Shown: positions 24,901 through 37,323 of the stretch, piece by piece
How the letters are laid out: every line of letters starts with the position of its first letter
Position numbering within the stretch: position 1 is the first letter of the stretch
Notes under the pieces: generated by a model
Seen by the model: only the letters and a program-made list of their open reading frames with translations
Told to the model about the DNA's origin: nothing
Database searches by the model: none
From: Dillenia suffruticosa
Taxonomy: Eukaryota > Streptophyta > Magnoliopsida > Dilleniales > Dilleniaceae
Direction: 5' to 3'
DNA length: 64,000 bases
NCBI GenBank assembly: GCA_033439265.1
Contig: JAVTVX010000024.1
Coordinates: forward strand, 6,265,001 to 6,329,000
Translations under genes and position numbers: made by a program

Positions 24901-25770
24901 GATTAGCATTAATAGGTTGTTTGCTTTAATATATCTAATTTAACCTTGAGGCTTGTTAAGGTTGATGAGCGCGCGGTTCTTAAGCACTTTGATTGGCCAG
25001 AAGGAAAAGCAGATGCTCTAAGAGAAGCAGCATTTGAGTACCAGGACCTAATGAAGTTGGAAAAGCAAGTATCTTCTTTTGTAGATGATCCGAATCTCCC
25101 CTGTGAGGCTGCTCTGAAGAAAATGTATAAATTGCTCGAGAAGTAAGTAATCTCGTTAGTTACGTAACATAATCATCATTTTAAGTTTGAATTCATTAAT
25201 CTTGATTGTCCCTAACTGGAGTTAAATCTTCTCTCTTCTTCAGAGTGGAACAAAGTGTTTATGCACTGCTGCGTACACGTGACATGGCCATGTCACGGTA
25301 TAGGGAGTTTGGTATTCCCGTTAATTGGTTATTGGATTCTGGACTTGTTGGCAATGTATGTTCCAAACACCTTCATCAGGTAAAAGCATTTCTGTGTGCA
25401 AGTTAGTGAAGTCATGTTTCCTTCATTGCAGATCAAGCTCTCATCTATTCAATTGGCCAAGAAGTACATGAAACGCGTTGCATCAGAGCTAGACGCTTTG
25501 AGTGGACCTGAGAAGGAACCGAACCGGGAGTTCTTAACTCTTCAGGGTGTGCGTTTTGCATTCCGTGTTCATCAGGTACACTACCATTGTACAGAGAGAG
25601 TTAATCAGGAGGACAAATTTATTCAGGTTATGCAATTAACTTTCATTTTGAATTTCTTCCAGTTTGCCGGAGGATTTGATGCAGAGAGCATGAAGGCTTT
25701 CGAAGAGCTTAGGAGCCGAATCCAGACACAAACAAGGCAAACAGGTGAAGAGAATAAACAGGAAACATGA
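21935..25770 (+). CDS. CHUP1: CHUP1, chloroplast unusual positioning 1
   Basis: Nine exons give 987 residues: 21935-22043, 22157-22209, 22296-23054, 23289-24653, 24747-24878, 24961-25142, 25244-25355, 25432-25575, 25663-25770. Arabidopsis CHUP1 has about 1004. CHUP1 sits on the chloroplast outer envelope, binds actin and profilin, and drives light-directed chloroplast movement and anchoring. Visible parts, in order: a hydrophobic N-terminus (MIVRLGFVVAASIAAFAI) that inserts in the envelope; an acidic stretch ending LLPEFEDLLSGEI; a long coiled coil (about 100-350) with the highly conserved LEGELLEYYGLKEQESDIVEL region; a Ser-rich part with the basic LIQKLKKWGRSKDD; a proline-rich profilin-binding type segment (about 650-702); and the conserved C-terminal domain beginning near EFYQSLMKREAKKD. 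The gene appears intact. It is convergent with Get3d; the stop codons lie about 440 bases apart. Confidence 0.98.
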
Positions 25771-26211
25771 TTCTCTTTGTTTCTCTTTTGTTTTCTGTTG
25801 TAAATTTCATCTTATTTTCTGCTAAGAACATCATAGTATTGGAAACTGTATAATCACCTATCGACTTCAAAAAAGTAAAATGTACTTTATACAGCAATCG
25901 AGACACATGGAATGAGCTCCAAATAAGAGAAGCTCTTCTGCAACTATTGCTTCTTGGTGGTGTTGCCTTCATTCATCACCATTACCATGGACTATGGATC
26001 AATTAGCAATATCCTTGCGTAAATTTCAACACCACAAACACCATAGATTGAATCCGATCCACTTTTATTAAGGAGAAATGGTTGACAATATACTGTCAAA
26101 TTTTGTCTAATAAATGGAATATGTTCCACTACAAAATAAATTAAGCCCATCAATCTCTTGCCTTTCTCTCTCTCTCTCTCTCTCTCTCACTCTCTCTCAC
26201 CTATCTTTGAA
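25771..26211. terminator. Shared 3' region between convergent CHUP1 and Get3d genes
   Basis: Only 441 bases separate the two stop codons, so the 3' untranslated regions may meet or overlap. A (CT)n tract lies at 26165-26199. Possible polyadenylation words on either strand include AATAAA-like sequence near 26110. No gene is present. Confidence 0.6.
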
Positions 26212-28529
26212 CTATTTCATTGTGATTATAATACTGCTATCCACAAACTTGGCACCCCCAACTCTGCCTTGAATTCTAGGAGGCAAACAAATTACACGCC
26301 TTTGGTCTCCTGCCTCAATCAGTAACTCAGATCCTCCCCTATACTGCACATGAAAATATAAGCCCCATAATCATCATCTTGCGATAAAATAAGCCCCTTG
26401 CTTCAGGATCAATATTAAAGAGGAAAAAGGAAAAACAACCAAGAAACACCAACAACAAAAACTGTTCAACAGCGAGAGAACAAAATTTCAGGGAAAGTGG
26501 TAGATTAGAAGACAATGGCTTGAAGAATATAAACATACTTGGAATAGCTTGATCTCCGACTTGTCAAAACCTGGCATGAGTAGGGTAACTGATTTTCTGG
26601 CCAGGTCAAATTGAACTGGGGACAGACAACTGCTGCCATGTGTTGGTGGAGAAAGAAGATTCCGTGTATCCTCACTCAGGGTATTTAGCACAGCATCCCA
26701 ATCCGGTGGCAGAGCCATTGACAGATGGGGTGTGGAAGCAAAGGGGATTGGTGAAAAGTTCTTTTGGATTTCCTTTACTGACTCTGCAGAAGAATGTTGA
26801 TAAGCAACACCAAATGCACCAGAAACCTGGGCACCAGCTTGAATTGCACAACCACAATATCGCAGGGCAGACTTCACTGAAATCTTACTGTTTGGATCCA
26901 TGACGATATAGCAGCCAAACTTGCTTGGTTCTGTGAATGCGGAAGATCCTCTCTGAAATGCAAATGACCAATAGGGAATGATCTGGACATACAAAAACGA
27001 GGTAAATGGAAAATGATGTTATCATTTGACCCCTACCTCTAGAATTTTCTCTAGAGAGTCCCATATTTCTGCACTCAATGTTCCATTGAACTGTAAAGTG
27101 CTGCCTCTTAAGCTCATGGCTTCATCCACAAGTCTTAATAGTGAAGGGCCAGCCAATCTCCCAATATCAGTTTTTTCAGCAAGGTTTCTCAAATACTTCA
27201 AGTACAACCTGTGATCATCAAGTACATATATGGATCATATTTACCTACAATACAGACACAAATACGCAACACAGAGAGCATTTACTCACTTTGCTCTACC
27301 GGCTGCATTTATCAACCTCAAGGTTTCCTCAGTGCTAATACCATCATATACCACTACATCGAGTTTTTCCTTTTTCTTGTTATTGTTGACATTGGAAAAG
27401 AACCATAAAAGCCTGGCCAGTGCAATAGCGGAAAAAATAGAATCCATCCCGGGAAGCACCCCAAGCTCTTCTCCTATAACCTAGTACATTAAGAAGACAA
27501 ATGCATTACAATTTACAAAGACTTTTACAAGCAACAAATTCAAGCACTAAGAAGTCAGTAAGTTGTATGCTCTACCAAAATAAAAAATAAAAAGAGATTA
27601 TTACTTACCTACCCCTTCGAGAACTCCTTGGGTCAGATTGACACGGGAATCTGCTTGCTTAAGCTGACTAAGAGGTTCAAGAAGCATCTGCAATTGTCAG
27701 TAAATACTTAACTCAGAAACAATCAATATGGCAATCGGCAAACAAGGAAAATGTACATAAGAAGCCGCACCTTTGTGGTCTCCAACCTGACCGCAGAAAG
27801 ATTCTTGTTGCATTTGATAGGAGAAGTACCGATCTTACAATCTAGAAGAAATTCAGCTGTAGGATCTTGAGAATTAATCACTAAGCATGTATTTAGCCCA
27901 GCCATTGCATAATGCTGAGAAGTGCGAAATAAAGCTAATAAATATCAAGCTTTTAAGGTTCTAACTTTGTCAACATGATCCGGAAACATATATGACAAAC
28001 ATCAAATATATGATCAGCCCCACAATTTCTTCGCCAAAAAGGTTAACAATTAAAGGGCTTCATTAATGAAATTTTAAGGCAAATTCTAGCACAAGCACTT
28101 GTCCCAAATCCAAAACATAACAAGTTATTCATTCAACCCAGTGGTTCAATTATGCAGACAAGGCCTTCCCCCCCCCCCCCTTTTTTTTAATTTTTAGAGC
28201 TAGATTGACAAATTCATCAATATGTCACATAAACCCCAACAGTTGAGAGATGGAGATAGAGAGAGAGAGACCTGAGCGGCGAGAACAGAGGAAGTAGTCT
28301 TGCCAGAACCTCCTTTGCCTAAAAAAGTCACCAATTTTGTAACTTTATCATCCCTTTGGTCGTTTGATGACGACGAAGAAGAAGAAGAAGAAGAAGAAGA
28401 AGAAGGTGTATTGGATAATGTGGAAGCATTAATTTGGTTTAATTTGATTGGAAGTGGGAAATGGAAATTAGGGTTTCGTTGGATGGAAGAAGATGAAAAA
28501 TGGAAATAGAAGCAAGCGACAGACGCCAT
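26212..28529 (-). CDS. GET3D: Get3d, plastid ArsA/Get3-like P-loop ATPase with C-terminal alpha-crystallin-type domain
   Basis: Seven exons on the minus strand give 461 residues: 28529-28272, 27914-27771, 27687-27613, 27480-27290, 27208-27037, 26952-26539, 26343-26212. The first ATG of the frame is at 28529. The N-terminus looks like a transit peptide and contains 13 consecutive Ser residues (43-55) coded by a triplet repeat. The ArsA/Get3-type P-loop GKGGSGKTT is at 71-79. The [12 protein letters not shown] region matches the ATPase fold. The last 60 or so residues ([18 protein letters not shown], then [12 protein letters not shown]) form the alpha-crystallin-like domain that marks Get3d (Arabidopsis At1g26090, photosynthetic lineages). 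Get3 proteins guide tail-anchored membrane proteins; the client of Get3d is not settled as far as I know. The donor of intron 1 continues into a (CT)n tract on the coding strand. Confidence 0.93.
28247..28270 (-). repeat. (CT)n tract directly after the 5' splice site of Get3d intron 1
   Basis: On the coding (minus) strand the donor GT is followed at once by CTCTCTCTCTCT and then ATCTCCATCTC. It is the same orientation and position as in several other genes of this window. Confidence 0.88.
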
Positions 28530-29228
28530 GTTTGTTTTCAGGAAGCGACAAGAGACAAGGCGGCGTTGAGTGGGCGTGACCCTGAGAATTTGAGAAAATT
28601 TGGGCCTTTTTAAGGCAAGTGGAAGTACCAAAGAGCGTGACTTATTTGATGACCAACACCGACGGCTCTTAATAAACAAAAAGCTAATCCGACGGTCCGG
28701 AGGGCACGACCCTCAATTTTAGGTCATACTCTTTGTCAATGCTCCGCCTCCTTTCTTTCTTTATGTTTTTTTTTTTTTTAAGCACGAGATTTAAACACTA
28801 AACCATAAAATCAAAAAATAAATTTTAATTTTGGAGACAACTATTTTTAATTTTTATATCTATTTATCTTTAAATTAAATATAATATTTAATTATTTTTA
28901 ATTATTTTTTATTATATATTAAAATTAAAATTTTAGATTAAAAATTAATTTCTCGTTATTTGTATATTTAAAATGCCTTCACCTGATCAAGATATTTATT
29001 TTTTTTAATATAAAGCAAGATCTTTATTGCCATCCGAGACATTGGTTATCCCTCGTCTGAGTAGGATTTGGGTTAACAGCTCACTTTATTTATTTATTTT
29101 AGGAAAAAGGAAACAAGAGTTTGTTAAGGTATGTGTAGGGATAAAACCAGAATTTTGTCTTAGAAACCTCAAACTGAAACACCTTATTGACATTTAGTAT
29201 TTTGATTTTTGAGAGAAAAGGCATAGAC

Positions 29229-29261
<33 letters not shown>

Positions 29262-30063
29262 TTTTACGACTGTTTAATTTAATATGTTTACAAGTGTTCG
29301 GAAAATCTTAACTTTCTTTATCTCAATTTATTATTATTTTATTTTTTAATTAAAATAATAAATTTGATAAAAAAAATATAGAGTTTTATGAGTAAAAAAA
29401 ATATTTTATAAAAACATAAAATTATTGTTTTTTTATTAATAACTTTTGTATTGAAAAATTCATTTTAATTTAACCGAATATAATCTTAACTTTTCAAACA
29501 TGACAATAGTTGGTATTATTTAAGAAAGAAAAATAAGCGAGACTGTAATATATATATATTTTTTCCAGATAATTACAAATAGTCTCCGTATTTTTGTGAT
29601 ATTTTAAATCATCATTTTTAATTTCAAAATTGATAATTTATCTCGTGAGATTGGGACCTTTAATAGATTTGCCCCGTGAGCATTTTGCCATTCACTTGTA
29701 TTTTTCTTTCTTTTTTTTTTTTTTGGATAAATCATGTGAAAAATCCACATGTTCACCTAAAATTTATATATAAAAACAACTCCACATCTTTATCCCTCTC
29801 TCCCAATGTAAAGTGCACGCTAATTTGTGACTCTCTCTGTCTCTTCTACTCAGACCTACTTTTTTTAATCAAAATTTTTTTGATTAAACTCAAAGAAAAC
29901 ATTCTCTTATCCTCAAACTTGATTTTCATCCTTTTTTTTTTATTCTGTCATTAGAATCCACCATTGACATTATCATCATCATATTCAAAGAAAAATTATT
30001 AAATTAATTTTTATTTTTGATTTAACAATCTATTAGAAAACTAATTTGATATATATATATATA
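28530..30063. other. AT-rich intergenic DNA upstream of Get3d
   Basis: The first 200 bases hold the presumed Get3d promoter and leader (minus strand). The rest is very AT-rich with a 30-base A run at 29230-29259 and no credible gene. The end is a (TA)n stretch in which the CACTA element is inserted. Confidence 0.65.
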
Positions 30064-30079
30064 TATCACTACAAAAAAA

Positions 30080-30790
30080 CTTGTATTTAGCCACAAATTT
30101 TGCGACGAAAAGTTAAGAAAAATTCGTCGCTAAATTATTTAGCAACCAATTTTTCGACAAACCAGAATTTGTCGCTAATAACTCGTCGCAAAATTTTTCG
30201 ACAAAAAATATGAAATTTGTCGCCAATTAGCGACCGATTATAGTTCGTCGCAAAATTCGTCGCAAACATTAGCAACCAAAACTTTTTAGTTGCAATTTTC
30301 CGACAAAATTTGCGACGAAATATTTTGTCGGAAAAATTTCCAACAATAAAATATTTGTTACAAAAATTGTTGCACAATTTAGCAACCAATTATTTTTTGT
30401 TGCAATTTTCCGACCAATTTTGCGTCAAAATAGTATGTTTCAAATTTCTCAACTGGAGGATAAATTAGCATCAACAAATTTTTTGTTGCAATTTAGCGAC
30501 CAACACAACGACGAATAATTTTTGTCACAAATTAGCGACAAATTTTGAATAGTTTTTTGTTGCAAAATCTGCAACAAAATCTGCGACGAATTTATTTTCG
30601 TCGCAATTTGCGACAAAATTTTTTTGTGAGATAATTTGTCGCAATTCTGCGACAAAATCAGCTTCGGCTTTTGCGACGAATTTTGCAACGAAATCTAAAA
30701 AATTCAGCAACAAATTTTGCAACGAATGTCAAAATCAGCGACGAATTTAGCGACGAATATAGAAAATTTGCGACAAAAAAATTTAATTTG
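30080..30790. repeat. Left subterminal repeat array of the CACTA element
   Basis: Dozens of copies of GCGACGAA, TTCGTCGC and diverged forms (TTTGTCGC, GCAACAAA, GCGACAAA) in both orientations. In maize En/Spm the subterminal 12-bp repeats bind TNPA and bring the ends together. These are the corresponding sites by position. This side is AT-rich and more diverged than the right-hand array. Confidence 0.85.
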
Positions 30791-31256
30791 TTTAATATTT
30801 GCACCAAATTTCCATATATATCATATTCCTCCCTGATAGTTTCAACCAACCAGTTTATAAGCTAAACCACCAACATCATCATCAACAAATCATCCAGGGT
30901 ACCATCGAACAGCCATGAATACGAAATTTATGCAGTATCTACTAATTCAAATAACTGAACATATAAAAGTATGAATGAAATAATAATTAAAAAAACACTA
31001 CCATCGTCATGAAATAATATTAAACAATACTAAATAAGTTATAGAATATCGAATTTGTAGAAATATAAATGAAATTCTAATGAGAAGTCTAATTAAAAAT
31101 AAACGTGAAATAAAAATTGTTTCAAGAAACATTATCACCATCATCATCACCATTACCGTCACCGCCACCATCACCATCACCAAATATGTCAAAATCATCA
31201 TCACCATCATTTGGAGGAGATAGAGAAGGGGGAATCGAACTTGAAGCGGAGACTAG

Positions 31257-33346
31257 CTAAAGATACTGCATTATAAGCCTCTGTTGTGCGCGAAACTCTT
31301 CAAATTCATTGTCTCTTCGCAGCTGTTCAACGCGCATGGCTTGAATTTCATTGTCTCTTCGTTGCTGTTCTACTCGCATGACTTGAAGTTCATTGTCTTT
31401 TTGTGCTAACAGCTCCTTCATGTGGCTCAGCTCTTGGTTCATTTGCATTAATTCTGCTCTTACTGGTGTATGGCCGGAAGAACTTAGACCACTGAGTCTG
31501 CAAGTTCTGCTCAACGAGCCCATCCCAAGTACTCTTCCCTTCTTTGCTCCACCAGTTGCCTCGAGCCATAAAGTCATATCATTAACAGATGGCTCAGACG
31601 TTGCAGCATCATCGCTACCACTAGAATTTCTAAGTAGAAACTGGTCATATTCCTCCTGCATTATCGTATTAGAAATTAGAAGAAAAATGAAATAACAATA
31701 TACTAAAATATCCAACGAAATTGAGAAGTGTCAATTAACAGTTGAACAAATTTCTAAAAAATCTAACAAATAAAGTAAGAATACAAAATTGTATTTCTCA
31801 TTAAGCGATTGACAGTAAGCAATAAGACACAAAAATTATCTTTGTCAATCAAATATTATAAATTTAATACACTTATGGAATTAAAATTACACATACTTAT
31901 AATTATATATTTTGTTGCTTAATCCATTAAAATGATATTTAGATAATGAGGAGTGTTGTAATTGAAATTAAAATTCGACTACTATTACGAGTTTGAAAAT
32001 ATAACAGATTGAATAAAGGAAAAAATTATACTATACGTGACATAATGAACCAACCATTTGGAATGGACGTAACAAATTTGATATTATCTATTTTCAAATT
32101 TTATTTTATAATGAAAAATATATATATATATATGAATTTGAAATGAAAAGTTCAATTTAAGTATTTGAGAAATTATTGGAATTGACAAATCTATTAAATT
32201 CTTATTATAATGTTGTGATGATAAATTGAGCATAATATGTTCAAATAAAAGTTTTTATAAAACAATTTAAAATTTTAAAATTACATACCATAACCGTTCT
32301 AGCTCTCTTCCCACTCCAGCTCTTGTCTTTTTTCTGAAAAACCCGTGCGAAAGTCTCTCTAAATGATGGCGGTGATCCCATTTCCTTGGTCTAAAAACAA
32401 AACACCGTTAGATGAATTAATGAAAAAATAAATGAATTAAATACAAAAGAATGGTAATTGAATCAAATTACCATTCTAATTCTATGCTCATCAATATTGA
32501 TTGAGCCTCCCGCATAAGTAGCAGATGATTCCCCAGAATTATAAGCTCGATTTATTTTATTTTGCTCACTCCTTCGTTGGCTCTCATCGGAATCCCAGAA
32601 ATTTAAAATGTTGAGCCAATTTTCTTCGGTGATGCAATGTGGCTTCTTTCGGCTCTTTTTGGCATGATTCAGTACACCTCGGATGTGATGATCGTATTTT
32701 TTTTTAAATATTCTTCTTATTTCAAGCTCCTCGGTCTCATCCCAATTGAACTTTCGCTAAAAAAAAAAACAAGTTGTTATATTTAATTTATACACTGAAT
32801 TGTATATTTAAACTTAGAGACCTCATTTACCTTGAATTCTCTCCACCATAGCTCTTTGATATCATCTGGAGTACTTGTGTATGACATCGATGCTCCTCCC
32901 CAATGGTTGTTAATGATTCTATTCAGCTCATGAATAACATACACAGAATTTGTGAATCTATCATAAAATTAGAAATTAAAAAAATGGTTAGTAAAAATTT
33001 TTTTTAAATAAACTAATAAATTGTGATAATATTTCAAAATGTAATACTTACGAATCTCCGCAAGGGGATATCACTTCTCGCGTATCTTCCCCTTCAACGT
33101 GTGAATCTTGCATTGAAGGTACAATTGAAGGTGCAACGGATGAAAACGGTGAAGGTATATCAGTACAAGGCGAAGGGGCATGGGAAGGTGCAGCTGAAAC
33201 GGACGGTGACGCCGAAGAGTTTGGTCTTGCATTAGAAGATCGTCTATGTCCTCCACGTTGAAACTGTAACAAGAGTTTTTTCTCGCAAGCAATGAATATT
33301 GAATGATTATAAAAAATATAATAGAGTATATGAAGAAACATACCAT
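31257..33346 (-). CDS. TNPA-like protein of the CACTA element (plant transposase, Transposase_24 / Ptta-En/Spm type)
   Basis: Six exons on the minus strand join without a stop to 375 residues: 33346-33344, 33263-33052, 32957-32831, 32756-32472, 32390-32289, 31655-31257. The first coding exon would be the ATG alone, in phase with the next exon. A Ser/Pro-rich N-terminus is followed by a conserved DNA-binding-type block (IKELWWREFKRKFNW, HIRGVLNHAKKSRKKP, CITEENWLNI) known from plant En/Spm proteins. Then comes SPPSFREVF/TFARVFQKK-type sequence, and a coiled coil with 14-residue repeats near the C-terminus (VMRVEQQRRDNE, AMRVEQLRRDNE). By analogy it binds the subterminal repeats. All splice sites look usable, so it may be functional. 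An upstream noncoding exon may be at 33370-33347. Confidence 0.78.
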
Positions 33347-33559
33347 ATTTAAATTGTCGTCAGAAATGATCTATAAAAAAAGAAAATATATTAGCAAATA
33401 ATATTTCGAAATTGAAACATGAGGCACTAAATATAACATACAAATTGAGAAATTTAAAATACAAATCTAAATGTATTTTCACATGAAAACAATCAAAAAA
33501 ATTTTCATATGATGTTAGACAATTTTAATAAATTTTAAAAAAACAATACTTACCGACGA

Positions 33560-36500
33560 TCAAAAATCAAAGTCATTATTGTCATCATCATCCTCATTAT
33601 CAGAGTCATCAACATCAAATTCTTCCTCATCTTCATCCTCATCTTCATCCTCATCTTCATCATCTGTCTCCAAATCAGGTTCTTCATCGCCAGACTCATG
33701 AATTTCATTTTGATCCACATCTATCATTACTCCATGTGGATCTCGTAATGTTGGAATAATATATTCCTCAGTCTGAAACGTAGTGGCAACTTCCATTTGT
33801 TGATATGCCATGTCTTCCCAACGTTCCTCAATTTTCTTTCGTGCTTTCGTTTTACAAACAGCCCACCAATCAATTTTGTCACGTTTCAAACTAGGATATG
33901 AAGCATAATACACTTGAATCGTTTGTTGTGCCAATACGAATGGTTCATATCTTTTATAAAATTTTTTATGATTTATATCAACCAATTTAAATTTGGATGC
34001 ACATTCATCCCTTTTACGGGGTCAAACCATTGGCACATAAATAAAACGACTCGCAACTCTGCTCCAGTGTACTCAACCTCTATAATTTCATCCAACAAAC
34101 CATAGAACTCATCTTTTACACCTCCATCGTTGGATGACTGAACACAAACACCACTATTCATAGTAGCTTTTCCAGTTCCATATTCTTGAGTGTGAAAATT
34201 ATACCCATTTATAAAATACGATGGCCAAGTTCGGACCGTCGAATTTGGACCCCATGACAGATTAAGTAACAATTCTTGTTCAACTTGATCTTGATTACAT
34301 TGAATCTGAAGTAAAATAAATGTGTTATTTTTTTAATAATCAATTAGATTTAAAATTTAAATTTCGTAAAACTAACATATGTTTTGAACCATGCTGCAAA
34401 ATCTTCATCGCACACACGATTGAACTCATGCATCGATAGTTCAGACCGTGAATGTTGAAAAATCCTACGATTAAAGAACACGATTTATGTCAACAATTTT
34501 ATCAAAAAAAGAACACATTTTTAATATTTGAGAAAAAAGGACTTACTCGAAGTATGGCGTAACTTCTGGACAGTTCAGTAAAATATATGTATGGGCTGCC
34601 CGCCATTCTTTCGCAGTTAAATATCTAACCTTACATGACCCACTTGGTCGACCGAGATAGTTGAAAATAGAGAATGATTTTAATTTAGGATCAACAGGAC
34701 CCTCATCATTTCTACCGGCGCGCCGTCTCTTACACTGGACATGAGGCTCGAAATAATATGAAGCAAAAGTTGTCACTTCCTCCGCAATGTATGCATTAAC
34801 AATAGATGCTTCAACCCGTGCCTTATTTTTCACTTTTCTCTTCAAATGATATAAAAATCTAATTGATATGGAATAAAAAGTGTATCAGAAAATGATATAT
34901 AATAAATTGAGTACATTGACATGCACTATAAATATTATAATGATGAGAATGTGCAAAAGTTACCTTTCAAATGGATACATCCATCGATATTGGACGGGAC
35001 CTGCAACTCTGGCCTCATAAGGCAAGTGAACCAAAAGGTGTTCCATGGAATCAAAAAATGAAGGAGGAAAAATCCTTTCTAAATTACATAAAATGATAGG
35101 GATATCTCTCTCCAATTTCGCCATATGTGATTCCTTTAATACTGTCGAGTAAATATCATGCAGGAAAATACTTAACTCTGTAATGACGGCCCATACAAAA
35201 TCTGGTAATAGTTCCTTAAAAGCAATCGGAATCAATCTTTCCATAAATATGTGACAATCATGACTTTTCAAACCAATCAACTCGCATTCTTTCATATCTA
35301 CACATCTCCCAAGATTTGAGGCATAACCATCAGGAAATCTAAGGGATTTCAACCATTCACAAACTTTCCGTCTCTGATCCTTATTTATTGTATAAATTGC
35401 CTTTGGTTTTGGTCCCTTACTACTTCCATCCGCATCAAGTGTAGGCCGATTACAAATGAGCCGCATATCTTTTCTCGCATTCAAGTTATCTTTCGATTTT
35501 CCAGAGACGTCCATCAATATATTAATCAGATTATCGAAAACATTTTTCTCGATATGCATCAAATCGAGATTATGATGAATCAGATGGGTCTTCCAATATG
35601 GTAAATCCCAAAATATACTCCGTTTGGTCCATTTATGTACACTTCCATATCCGTACGTTGTACCATGTGGGTCTTCAATCGCAGATGGAAATTGAGACAC
35701 TTGCTCCCAAATTTGTTGACCAGTTAATCTCAACGGAGGAGGTGTTTTTTCAAATTTATTTTTCGTAAATTCATCTTTATTTCTTCTATATTTATGATTT
35801 CGTGACAAAAATTGTCTATGACAATCAAAATAACTCGCCTTCTTACCATATTTCAATCTGAATGACTTAGATCTCTCCATACATATTGGACATCCTAAAA
35901 CCCCAGCAGTACTCCATCCCGATAGCATGCCATAAGCTGGGAAGTCATTTATCGTCCAAAGAAAAATTGCTTTCATTACAAACATCTGCTCAGTGTTAAC
36001 ATCATACGTAAGAACACCGTTATCCCATAACTGTTTTAACTCCGCAATCAATGGTTGCATATAAACATCAATCAACTTCTTAGGATTTTGCGGGCCCGGT
36101 ATAACCAATGTCAAAAACATATATGGTGTTTTCATACACATACCCGGAGGAAAATTATAAGGAGTTAATATCACTGGCCAACATGAATAACTTTTTCCCG
36201 ATTTTCCAAATGGAGCAAAGCCATCAGCACAAAGACCTAACCTAATGTTTCGAGTCTCTCTTGCAAATTCAGGATATGTCATATCAATATTTTTCCACAC
36301 CTCTGTATCCGAAGGATGACACATTAACCCTTCCTCTGTTTGATGATTTGCATGCCAAGTCATATATTCAGCAGTAGCTTTCGATGCATAAAGTCTTTGC
36401 AATCTAGGAGTCAAGGGCAAATAAAACATTTGCTTGAATGGTTTACGTCGCTCAGTACGACCTGCTGTCCTAGTAATCTTGTACCTACTTTGGTTACAGA

Positions 36501-37323
36501 ATTTACAAAATTGTACATTTTCATCAGCTCCCCAAAACAACATGCAACCATTCATGCATACATCAATTCTTTCCACCGGAAGGCCCGAGTCATTCACCAA
36601 TTTTTTCATACTATAAAAGTCATTCGGCATTATATGATCACGAGGTAATACTTCTCCCATTACTTGAACAATATCATTGAAGCAATTCTCAGACATATTA
36701 TGCTCGGCTTTAACATTTAACATTCTAGCCGTTAATGACAATTTAGTGTGGGTGTCACAACCAACCCATAACGGTTCATCTGCAGCTCTCAACATTTCTT
36801 GAAATTGGTTAAACAAATAATTCTCATCTTGCACATTCTCATCGACACATGTTGCTTCTACCCCCTCCAATGGTGATGCATAACTTGTAGGTACATCTTG
36901 ATTTGTTGGTACATAACTAGAACTTGCATAGTTTGTTTGGGGAAAAAAATTTTGACCTGCTGCATCAAATACCATCTGCTGATATGGATTTAACTGATCA
37001 TAACAATTGTTATCCCCTCTACTTGAATAATCCAAATTTCGCACATACTCTTCATCAGATATAAACGCTTCACCATGACAAGTCCAATTGTAGTAATTTA
37101 AAGTAAAACCAAATCTACAAAGATGTTCCCTAACTTTATCACATACATGAAATTTGTCATTATCACACTTTCTACACGGACACCTTAACTTATTTCCATC
37201 CATAAACTCAACTTTACTAGTAGCGAAATTCAAGAATTGTTCCACCCCACAAATAAACTCATCAGTTAAACCACGACGATCAGGTAAATTCTTATTATAC
37301 ATCCAATTTCTTTCGTTTTGCAT
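33560..37323 (-). pseudogene. TNP2-type CACTA transposase with one frameshift
   Basis: Exons on the minus strand: 37323-34964, 34858-34547, 34464-34377, 34305 to about 33560. The reading frame is clean through the first three exons and most of the fourth. A one-base deletion near 33985-33990 then shifts it; the remaining 140 residues continue in the next frame. Domains in order: Transposase-associated N-terminal domain with Cys 48, 50 and 53 (CPCRKC); the tnp2 core (around CMNGCMLFW, ADGFAPFG, YDVNTEQMF, MLSGWSTAGVLGCPIC); DUF4218 (GLKSHDCHIFMERLIP, VHLPYEARVAGPVQYRWMYPFER); DUF4216 (VLFMCQWFDP); and a very acidic tail. The start ATG at 37323 is preceded by an acceptor-like AACAG eight bases upstream, which fits a spliced leader. 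Without correction the product would lose only its C-terminal end, so partial activity is possible. Confidence 0.9.

Noticed and set aside
30449-30849. Minus-strand open frames of 63 to 79 residues.
   Set aside because: They translate the left subterminal repeats of the CACTA element (repeating FVA and SQN words) and show no family.
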